This document shows positions 55,936 through 64,000 of a stretch of DNA of 64,000 nucleotides, in pieces. The notes beneath the pieces were generated by a model that was not told the DNA's origin, searched no databases, and saw only the letters and a list, made by a program, of their open reading frames with translations. The DNA lies in contig NZ_FCNW02000006.1 in NCBI RefSeq assembly GCF_001544475.1, positions 1 through 64,000 on the forward strand, given 5' to 3'. Source of the stretch: Caballeronia humi (GTDB lineage Bacteria; Pseudomonadota; Gammaproteobacteria; Burkholderiales; Burkholderiaceae). A program made the translations under genes and the position numbers. Every line of letters begins with the position of its first letter. Position 1 is the first letter of the stretch.

Positions 55936-58020
55936 TCACCCCTTCTGCAACATCGCCTTCAACATCGCCATCCGGTCTTTCGGCGTCATCGGCGCTTCCT
56001 CTTCCGTCGGCGGCGGCGCATCGTCGAGCAGCATCTCCGGGATGAACCGCGACGGTTCGCACACCACCGTCTCCCGCGCGCGCTTCCTTTTCTTGCACCA
56101 GTTCAGGTGCAAGCTGCGCTGCGCCCGCGTGATCGCGACATACATTAGCCGCCGCTCCTCCTCGATCCGCCCCTCGTCGACGGGGCCATCGTCCGAGCCG
56201 CCCCGATGCGGCATGATCCCTTCCTCGACCCCCACCAGAAACACGTGCGGATATTCGAGCCCCTTCGACGCATGCACCGTCGAGAGCCGCACCGCGTCGG
56301 GGTCTTCGTCCTTGCCTTCGAGCATCGACATCAACGCGACCGTCTGGATCAGCCCCAGCAGGTTCTTGCCCTCGTCGCCGAAACCGTCGGCGTTGTCGTA
56401 GCCAGTCTGCTCGGCGTCGTCCGCCCGCTCCGGCTTCGTGCCCTTCCTTTTCAGCCACTCGCAGAACTCCAGCACGTTCTGCCACTTCGACTGTGCTTGC
56501 CGCTCGTCGTGGGCATCGTAGAGATACGCCTCGTAGTGGATCGCTTCCATCATGTCGTCGAGGACGGTCGTCGCCGGGTCGCGCGCGGCGCGGTCGGAAA
56601 GGCGCTGCATCCAGTCGCAGAATGTGCGCAGCGGCTCGACCTGCCGCGCCGACAGCCGCGCCTCGATGCCGCCCATGAACACCGCCTCGAACAGCGACAC
56701 CTTCGCCGCGCCCGCAAACGATCCGAGCGCTTCGAGCGTCGTGTTGCCGACACCACGGCGCGGCGTCGTGATCGCGCGGATAAACGCGGGATCGTCGTCG
56801 GGATTCGCGATCAGACGCAGGTACGCGATGATGTCCTTGATCTCGGCTTTGTCGAAGAACGACTGGCCGCCCGAGAGCACGTACGGAATCCGCTCGCGCC
56901 GCAGCACCTGCTCGAAGATGCGCGCCTGAAAATTCCCGCGATACAGGATGGCGTAGTCGCGGAACGCCGCGCGCCGCTCGAACTTATGCGCCGAGAGACG
57001 GAACACGACCGATTCCGCCTCGTGCTCCTCGTCGTTGCAGCCGGTGACGCTTATCGTGTCGCCCATGCCGTGCTCGGACCAGAGTTTCTTCTCGAAGAGC
57101 TTCGGATTGTTCGCGATCACGTTGTTCGCGGCGGTCAGAATGCGCACCGTCGAGCGGTAGTTCTGCTCCAGCTTCACGACGTGCAGCTTCGGGAAATCGT
57201 TGCCGAGCTGCGCGAGATTTTCCAGCGTGGCGCCGCGCCAGCCGTAGATGGCCTGATCGTCGTCGCCGACCGCCGTGAACGCCGCGCGCGGACCGGCCAG
57301 CAGCTTCAGCAATTCGTACTGGCAGGCGTTGGTATCCTGATATTCGTCGATGAGCAGATAGCGCAAGCGGTTCTGCCATTTGTCGCGCACCTGCTCGTTC
57401 TCCGCGAAAAGCTGCGCGGGGCGCAGGATCAGATCGTCGAAATCGAGCGCCTGATACGCGTGCAGCGTCGCGGCGTAGCTGCGGTAGACGATCGCCGCCT
57501 GATGCCCGTCCTCGCTCGCCGCCAGCACCGCCGCCTGATCCGGCGACACCATCGCGTTCTTCCACAGCGAAATAATCGACTGGATCTTGCGGATCAGGCC
57601 CTTGTCGGTGGTGCCGAGCTGTTCCTGCACCATGCCGAAGCAATCGTCGGAATCCATGATCGAGAACTGCGGCTTCAGGCCGACGTGCGCCGCTTCCTGC
57701 CGCATGATCTGCACGCCGAGCGAGTGAAAGGTGCAGATCGTCAACTGATTGACGGGCACCTTGCGGCCTTCCTTGCCGGGCGTCGTGAGCGTCTTGCCGT
57801 CGAGGAGCTTCGCCGTGCGTTCGCGCATCTCTAGCGCGGCCTTGTTCGTAAAGGTAAGCGCGGCGATGTGCTTTGGCTCGAAACCCTTGCGTTCGATCAA
57901 ATGCGCGATCTTCTGCGTGATCACGCGCGTCTTGCCGCTGCCCGCCCCGGCGAGGACGAGACAGGGACCATCGAGATAGCGCACCGCTTCGTTTTGCGCG
58001 GCGTTGAGACCTGCGGACAT
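55936..58020 (-). CDS. rep: Superfamily-1 DNA helicase Rep/UvrD
   Basis: A 694-residue 3'-5' helicase. Motif I is LAGAGSGKTRVIT near the N-terminus, motif Ia ALTFTNKAA, motif II LLIDEYQDTN, motif III GDDDQAIYGWRGA, motif V VHASKGLEYPHVFL and motif VI YVAITRAQRSL. The opening LNAAQNEAVRYLDGPCLVLAGAG is closer to Rep than to UvrD. The ATG at 58020 gives the normal length; the frame runs on to 58194. Rep helps forks pass protein roadblocks. Confidence 0.93.
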   Translation of the reverse strand: MSAGLNAAQNEAVRYLDGPCLVLAGAGSGKTRVITQKIAHLIERKGFEPKHIAALTFTNKAALEMRERTAKLLDGKTLTTPGKEGRKVPVNQLTICTFHSLGVQIMRQEAAHVGLKPQFSIMDSDDCFGMVQEQLGTTDKGLIRKIQSIISLWKNAMVSPDQAAVLAASEDGHQAAIVYRSYAATLHAYQALDFDDLILRPAQLFAENEQVRDKWQNRLRYLLIDEYQDTNACQYELLKLLAGPRAAFTAVGDDDQAIYGWRGATLENLAQLGNDFPKLHVVKLEQNYRSTVRILTAANNVIANNPKLFEKKLWSEHGMGDTISVTGCNDEEHEAESVVFRLSAHKFERRAAFRDYAILYRGNFQARIFEQVLRRERIPYVLSGGQSFFDKAEIKDIIAYLRLIANPDDDPAFIRAITTPRRGVGNTTLEALGSFAGAAKVSLFEAVFMGGIEARLSARQVEPLRTFCDWMQRLSDRAARDPATTVLDDMMEAIHYEAYLYDAHDERQAQSKWQNVLEFCEWLKRKGTKPERADDAEQTGYDNADGFGDEGKNLLGLIQTVALMSMLEGKDEDPDAVRLSTVHASKGLEYPHVFLVGVEEGIMPHRGGSDDGPVDEGRIEEERRLMYVAITRAQRSLHLNWCKKRKRARETVVCEPSRFIPEMLLDDAPPPTEEEAPMTPKDRMAMLKAMLQKG

Positions 58021-58390
58021 CGTGTGTGGACTTTGAGAGGCGTTGGGCGGAAGGCAACGGCGGCCGCCGGATGGACAGCGAAACTGGCGTTTCAAAAGCG
58101 CGCTCAATTTCGAGAAGCGCGATGTTAACACGGATAAATCGGGCGCTTGATGGGGCTCGATCGGGCTTCGGAGGACTGCGGTTGCGTGTCCCATTGATTC
58201 TTTTTTGCGTGTCGTGGCCCGCGAAATGCCCCGTGGTAGGGCGCGCCAATCTCCGCTCTTTCAAGAAAGATAAGGTCACTGTTTCTCCGACGCGCGCTGT
58301 GCCTCGGCCCGCGTGTGCGCCGGTAAAAACTGCAGTCGTCCACGCGCGCCGTGCCACAATATTGAGATCGCTAAAACGAAGGATGCCCGC

Positions 58391-59437
58391 ATGAGTTCAC
58401 TACTGAAAGTTGGCGTGATGGGCTACGGCCTCGCCGGTGCGACGTTTCACGCGCCTGTCATCGAGCACTGCGGCCGCGCGACGGTCGCCGCCATCGCGAC
58501 GAGCCAGACCGAGCGCGCGCAAGCAGATTTCCCGAAAGCCACGATCGTCCCCGATTTCGACGCGCTGCTCGCGCTCGGCGACATCGAATGCGTTGTGATC
58601 GCGACGCCCAACGATACGCACTTCGACCTCGCGCGCCGCGCGCTGGAGGCCGGCAAGCATGTAGTCGTCGACAAGCCGGTGACACTCTCCGCGCGCGATG
58701 CCCGCACGCTCGCCGATCTCGCCGCCTCGCGCGGCCTGCTTTTCGCGCCGTTCCACAACCGTCGCTGGGACGGCGATTTCATGACACTGCGCGGGCTGAT
58801 CGAAAGCGGGCGGCTCGGGCGGGTGACGCATTTCGAGTCACATTTCGACCGTTTTCGTCCGAAGGTGCCGCAGCGCTGGCGCGAGGAGAGCGCGCGCGGA
58901 GGCGGCCTGCTGTTCGATCTCGGGCCACATCTGATCGATCAGGCGCTCGTGCTGTTCGGCGCGCCGAAGACGGTTTTCGCGACGGTGCGCCAGCACCGCG
59001 ACCACGCGCACGCGCCGGATTACGTGCATCTGCTGCTTGGTTACGGCGACAAGGAAGTCGTGCTCCACGCGACGGCGCTCGCTGCATTGGAACCCCCGCG
59101 CTTTTCAGTGCACGGCACGCGCGGCAGCTACGTGAAAACCGGCCTCGACACGCAAGAGGATCAACTAAAGGCTGGTCTGCGTCCGGGCGATGCCGCCTTC
59201 GGCAAGAATCCGCCGGGCCTCCTGCGCGAAGTCGACGGCGATCACGACCTGCGGCACGAATTCGCCACGCGCGACGGCGCCTACACTGATTACTACCGGT
59301 CGCTCGCGGCATCGATCGTCGATAAAAAGCCGTTCCCGGTATCTGCGCAGGACGCCGTCGACGTGATGACGATCATCGAGCTCGCGATGCAAAGCGACGC
59401 CGAAGGGCGGCGCGTGGACTTCGCGCGGATCGGGTGA
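58391..59437 (+). CDS. Gfo/Idh/MocA-family NAD(P)-dependent oxidoreductase
   Basis: A 348-residue protein. An N-terminal Rossmann fold (VGVMGYGLAGATFHAP) is followed by the ATPNDTHFDLARRALEAGKH block and the VVDKPVTLSARDA motif with the catalytic Lys of EKP/DKP type. The C-terminal domain has GGGLLFDLGPHLIDQAL. It resembles E. coli YdgJ and related sugar or polyol dehydrogenases; substrate unknown. Start at 58391 gives the family N-terminus. It ends just before the glycine-riboswitch promoter. Confidence 0.9.
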   Translation: MSSLLKVGVMGYGLAGATFHAPVIEHCGRATVAAIATSQTERAQADFPKATIVPDFDALLALGDIECVVIATPNDTHFDLARRALEAGKHVVVDKPVTLSARDARTLADLAASRGLLFAPFHNRRWDGDFMTLRGLIESGRLGRVTHFESHFDRFRPKVPQRWREESARGGGLLFDLGPHLIDQALVLFGAPKTVFATVRQHRDHAHAPDYVHLLLGYGDKEVVLHATALAALEPPRFSVHGTRGSYVKTGLDTQEDQLKAGLRPGDAAFGKNPPGLLREVDGDHDLRHEFATRDGAYTDYYRSLAASIVDKKPFPVSAQDAVDVMTIIELAMQSDAEGRRVDFARIG

Positions 59438-59468
59438 GCGGTGTCACTCAGCCGACTCCCAAATTGGT

Positions 59469-59497
59469 TTGACAACGCCAATTCGGTCGCGTAAATT
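59469..59497 (+). promoter_or_regulatory. Promoter of the gcv operon
   Basis: A perfect TTGACA (59469-59474), 17-base spacer and TAAATT (59492-59497). The start would fall near 59504, exactly where the riboswitch begins. Confidence 0.8.
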
Positions 59498-59504
59498 CGG
59501 CCGC

Positions 59505-59760
59505 ACGCGTCGGGAGAGCGCGTGGCCGCTGGTTTTCGCGTGCCGCGCCGCCGAAGGGGCACACCCACAAACTCTCAGGCAAAAGGACCGGCCGCGTCGA
59601 AGAAATTGCTCGTTATGAGCCATTTCTTCGCACTCTGGAGAGCGGCACGGCCTCGACTTCGTGAACAAGTCGGCCAGTGCCCACCGAAGGGGCGCGCGAC
59701 GGATCGTTTCAACGACGGTCCGCGCAATCTCTCAGGTACCGAGGACAGAGGGGTCATGCT
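59505..59760 (+). promoter_or_regulatory. Tandem glycine riboswitch
   Basis: Two glycine aptamers in series in the leader of gcvT. Each has the conserved core: GGAGAG (59512-59517 and 59637-59642), CCGAAGGGGC (59551-59560 and 59684-59693), CTCAGGCAAAAGGAC (from 59574) and CTCAGGTACCGAGGACAGA (from 59731). Together they activate glycine-cleavage genes when glycine is plentiful. The rest of the leader to 59883 should hold the expression platform; a GC-rich stretch followed by TTTTTT (59856-59861) may be its terminator. Confidence 0.95.
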
Positions 59761-59883
59761 TCGATCCGCCACGCGGTTTGAGCTTTGCATGCTGCATCGG
59801 CGCACGTCGCCGCAGCCTGAAAAGCCGAAACCACGGGCGCAGTCGCCGCATGGCCTTTTTTGTTTTTGCGAACCGAGGCCCCC

Positions 59884-61005
<1,122 letters not shown>

Positions 61006-61069
61006 CCAGGCGCATCGCACCTCGAACGCACGTCCCGATCCATCGAAGAACCACGCACAGGAGCATCCA

Positions 61070-61450
61070 ATGAGCATCCCGGCCGAACTGAAATACACCG
61101 AATCGCACGAATGGGTCCGCACCGAGGCCGACGGCACGCTCGCCATCGGCATCACCGATCACGCGCAGGAAGCACTTGGCGACATCGTGTTCGTCGAACT
61201 GCCGGCAGCGGGCAAGACCGTCGCGGCGGGCGATGCGATCGCGGTCATCGAATCGGTGAAGGCTGCGTCCGACATTTATGCACCGGTGGCGGGCGAAATC
61301 GTCGCGGCCAACGACGGCCTGACGGGCGCGCCCGACCAGATCAACGGCGCGCCGTACGAAAGCTGGCTCTTCAAGATCAAGCCCGCCGCCGACGCCAGTA
61401 CCGACAAGCTGCTCGACGCCGCCGCCTACGGCAACTCGATCGGCGAATAA
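61070..61450 (+). CDS. gcvH: Glycine cleavage system H protein (lipoyl carrier)
   Basis: A 126-residue lipoyl protein. The lipoylated Lys64 is in [16 protein letters not shown], and the N-terminal [16 protein letters not shown] is typical. It shuttles the aminomethyl group between GcvP and GcvT. AGGAG precedes the ATG. It lies between gcvT and gcvP in one operon. Confidence 0.98.
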   Translation: MSIPAELKYTESHEWVRTEADGTLAIGITDHAQEALGDIVFVELPAAGKTVAAGDAIAVIESVKAASDIYAPVAGEIVAANDGLTGAPDQINGAPYESWLFKIKPAADASTDKLLDAAAYGNSIGE

Positions 61451-61514
61451 CTCTTTAATCGACGGTGCGGTTTCCATGGCGGAAGCCGCCGAAACCGCAC
61501 CCGCAGGAATTCAC

Positions 61515-64000
61515 ATGAAGCTCGAACACCCGGATCGTCTGATGAACCGCTCATCCCTGTCACTCGCCGCGCTCGAATGCCACGATGCATTCGCCGAGCG
61601 GCACATCGGCCCCGATTCAGCCGACCAGCGCGCGATGCTCGACGCGCTCGGCTTCGCCACGCGTGCGGCGTTTATCGACGCGGTGATCCCGGAATCGATC
61701 CGTCGCCATGAGACGCTGCCGCTCGGCGCGTTCACACAGCCGAAGAGCGAGGCGGAAGCGCTCGCGTCGCTCAGGAAGCTGGCGGACCAGAACCTGGTGT
61801 TCCGGACCTACATCGGTCAGGGCTATTACGGCACGCACACGCCGGCCGTGATCCTGCGCAACGTTCTGGAGAACCCGGCGTGGTACACGGCCTATACGCC
61901 GTATCAGCCGGAAATTTCGCAAGGACGCCTCGAAGCGCTGCTGAACTTCCAGCAGATGATCATCGACTTGACCGGCCTCGCGATCTCGAACGCGTCGCTG
62001 CTCGACGAAGCCACCGCCGCCGCCGAAGCGATGACGCTCCTGCAACGCGTCGGCAAACCGAAGTCGAACGTGTTCTACGTTGCCGACGACGTGCTGCCGC
62101 AAACCATCGAAGTCGTCCGCACGCGCGCGAAGCCGGTTGGCGTCGAGGTGAAGGTCGGGCCTGCCGCCGATGCCGCCACGTCGAACGCGTTCGGCGTGCT
62201 GCTGCAATATCCGGGCGCGAACGGCGATGTGCGCGACTACCGCGCGCTTACCGACGCGATCCACGCGGCGGGCGGCCACGTGGTCGTCGCCGCCGATCTG
62301 CTCGCGCTTACGCTCCTCACGCCGCCGGGAGAATGGGGCGCGGACGTTGCGATCGGCAACACTCAGCGCTTCGGCGTGCCGGTCGGCTTCGGCGGGCCGC
62401 ACGCGGCCTACATGGCCGTGCGCGACGAATTCAAGCGCCAAATGCCGGGGCGCCTCGTCGGCGTGACCGTCGATGCGCAAGGCAAGTCTGCGCTGCGTCT
62501 CGCGCTGCAAACGCGCGAACAGCACATCCGCCGCGAGAAGGCGACGTCGAACGTGTGCACGGCGCAGGCTCTGCTCGCGATCATGGCCAGCATGTACGCG
62601 GTCTACCACGGCCCGCACGGCCTGAAGACCATCGCGCTGCGCGTGAACCGCGTCGCGTCGATCTTCGCTGCGGGCGTGCAAAAGCTCGGCTACGCACTCG
62701 CGAACGACACGTTCTTCGACACCGTCACGATCGAAAGCGGCCCGAACACGACGGCGCTGCATCAGGCGGCGTCGGGCTTGCACATCAACCTGCGTCACAT
62801 CGATGCAAACCGCGTCGGCGTTTCGGTGGATGAAACGACCACGCGCGACGACCTCACGAAGCTCTTCGCGCTGTTCGCGGAAGTCGCGGGCAAGACGGAG
62901 ACCTTCGACATCGACGCCCTCGATGGCGCGCTCGCCGAATCGCTGCCGGCCGAATTGCATCGCAAGAGCGAGTTCCTGACGCACCCGGTCTTCAACCGCC
63001 ATCATTCCGAGCACGAAATGCTGCGCTACCTGCGCAGCCTCGCCGACAAGGACCTCGCACTCGACCGCACGATGATCCCGCTCGGCTCCTGCACGATGAA
63101 GCTCAACGCTACGTCTGAAATGCTGCCGGTCACGTGGCCCGAGTTCGCGCAGATCCATCCGTTCGCGCCCGCCGAGCAGACCGTCGGCTACCGGACGATG
63201 ATCGACCAGCTCGAACAGATGCTCGTCGCGTGCACGGGTTACGCTGCCGTTTCGCTCCAGCCGAATGCCGGTTCGCAGGGCGAGTACGCGGGCTTGCTGA
63301 TCATCCATGCGTATCACGCGTCGCGCGGCGAAGGGCATCGCAACGTCTGCCTGATTCCGGCATCCGCGCACGGCACGAATCCGGCGTCCGCTCAGATGGC
63401 GGGCATGCAGGTGGTCGTGGTCGCGTGCGATGCGAACGGCAACGTCGATATCGACGACCTGAAGGCGAAGGCCGAAAAGCATTCGACGAATCTCGCGGCG
63501 ATCATGATCACGTATCCGTCGACGCACGGCGTGTTCGAGCGCAACGTCCGCGAAATCTGCGAGATCGTGCACGGCCACGGCGGCCAGGTGTATGTCGACG
63601 GCGCGAACATGAACGCGATGGTCGGCCTCACCGCGCCCGGCCAGTTCGGCGGCGACGTCTCGCACCTGAACCTGCACAAGACGTTCTGCATTCCGCACGG
63701 CGGCGGCGGACCGGGTGTCGGTCCGGTCGCGGTCGGCGCGCATCTTGCGAAGTTCCTGCCGAATCAGCATTCGACCGGCTATCAGCGCGACGAGAACGGC
63801 ATCGGCGCGGTATCGGCGGCGCCCTACGGCTCGGCCGCGATCCTGCCGATCTCGTGGATGTACATCGCGATGATGGGCGCGAAGGGCCTCACCGCCGCGA
63901 CCGAGACGGCGATTCTCGCGGCGAACTACGTCGCGAAGCGCCTCGCGCCGCACTACCCGGTGCTGTACAGCGGCGCGGGCGGCCTGGTCGCGCACGAATG
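61515..64000 (+). CDS. gcvP: Glycine dehydrogenase (decarboxylating), P protein, truncated by the window end
   Basis: Pyridoxal-phosphate enzyme that decarboxylates glycine and passes the aminomethyl group to GcvH. 828 codons are present of a usual 970 or so; the frame stays open to the last base. The start [20 protein letters not shown] matches Burkholderia Gcv[19 protein letters not shown] is near the N-terminus, and the PLP Lys722 is in [27 protein letters not shown] lies before the ATG at 61515. Confidence 0.96.
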   Translation, partial: MKLEHPDRLMNRSSLSLAALECHDAFAERHIGPDSADQRAMLDALGFATRAAFIDAVIPESIRRHETLPLGAFTQPKSEAEALASLRKLADQNLVFRTYIGQGYYGTHTPAVILRNVLENPAWYTAYTPYQPEISQGRLEALLNFQQMIIDLTGLAISNASLLDEATAAAEAMTLLQRVGKPKSNVFYVADDVLPQTIEVVRTRAKPVGVEVKVGPAADAATSNAFGVLLQYPGANGDVRDYRALTDAIHAAGGHVVVAADLLALTLLTPPGEWGADVAIGNTQRFGVPVGFGGPHAAYMAVRDEFKRQMPGRLVGVTVDAQGKSALRLALQTREQHIRREKATSNVCTAQALLAIMASMYAVYHGPHGLKTIALRVNRVASIFAAGVQKLGYALANDTFFDTVTIESGPNTTALHQAASGLHINLRHIDANRVGVSVDETTTRDDLTKLFALFAEVAGKTETFDIDALDGALAESLPAELHRKSEFLTHPVFNRHHSEHEMLRYLRSLADKDLALDRTMIPLGSCTMKLNATSEMLPVTWPEFAQIHPFAPAEQTVGYRTMIDQLEQMLVACTGYAAVSLQPNAGSQGEYAGLLIIHAYHASRGEGHRNVCLIPASAHGTNPASAQMAGMQVVVVACDANGNVDIDDLKAKAEKHSTNLAAIMITYPSTHGVFERNVREICEIVHGHGGQVYVDGANMNAMVGLTAPGQFGGDVSHLNLHKTFCIPHGGGGPGVGPVAVGAHLAKFLPNQHSTGYQRDENGIGAVSAAPYGSAAILPISWMYIAMMGAKGLTAATETAILAANYVAKRLAPHYPVLYSGAGGLVAHE

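Noticed and set aside
61617-63995. 792-residue open frame on the minus strand opposite gcvP
   Set aside because: It is the mirror of a well-conserved gcvP. Its translation is rich in Arg, Asp, His and Val without any domain. Long antisense frames are expected in genes with such high third-position GC.

Overview
The window is a GC-rich chromosomal segment from a betaproteobacterium of the Burkholderiaceae, most likely a Paraburkholderia or Caballeronia. This rests on protein sequences remembered from that group (HemE, FliA, GcvP, AtpI), on the gene order mnmG-rsmG-parA-parB followed by the complete atp operon, and on the strong GC bias at third codon positions. The par/atp block and two perfect parS sites place it near the replication origin of the main chromosome.

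Layout. 1-1788: end of an unknown gene, then a GMC-family oxidoreductase. 2168-13835: three groups of branched-chain-amino-acid-type (HAAT) ABC transporter genes. These are a complete five-gene set (2168-7012), two tandem paralogous binding proteins each followed by a terminator or set apart by one (7506-10093), and a permease / permease-ATPase fusion / ATPase set (10225-13835). 13858-18431: a parS site built into the terminator of the last transporter gene, then mnmG (with a second parS inside), rsmG, parA and parB. 18437-27496: an ion-transporter-like protein and atpIBEFHAGDC. 27744-31865: acyl-CoA synthetase, esterase, a PheC-like secreted protein, and a poorly understood 630-base non-coding stretch. 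32062-36027: hemE, priA and a one-helix membrane protein. 36323-41496: putA with an apparent PutA operator over its promoter, then a LivK-type binding protein. 41515-44128: minus-strand cytochrome b, PepSY protein and a thiamine-diphosphate enzyme. 44602-49245: flhF-flhG-fliA and a convergent diguanylate cyclase, with a tandem duplication at the junction. 49447-50436: a Rieske oxygenase. 54975-61450: cytochrome c, rep helicase and a Gfo/Idh/MocA oxidoreductase, then a tandem glycine riboswitch controlling gcvT, gcvH and gcvP; gcvP runs off the window.

The most interesting region is 50628-54631. It is a roughly 4 kb island bounded by a 27-base near-perfect repeat of the 3' end of a tRNA-Arg(CCG) gene. 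It carries an orphan HK97-type prohead protease and a markedly AT-rich 824-residue protein with an N-terminal SIR2-like NADase domain, a central P-loop NTPase and a long helical C-terminus. That is the layout of SIR2-STAND anti-phage proteins. No integrase is visible, so it looks like a decayed prophage or satellite that kept a defence gene.

Secondary points of interest are the parS/terminator overlap, the putA operator/attenuator, a FlhG and a LivF with altered Walker A lysines, candidate small RNAs at 7152-7256 and on the minus strand near 29593-29970, and DnaA-box-like sites between hemE and priA.
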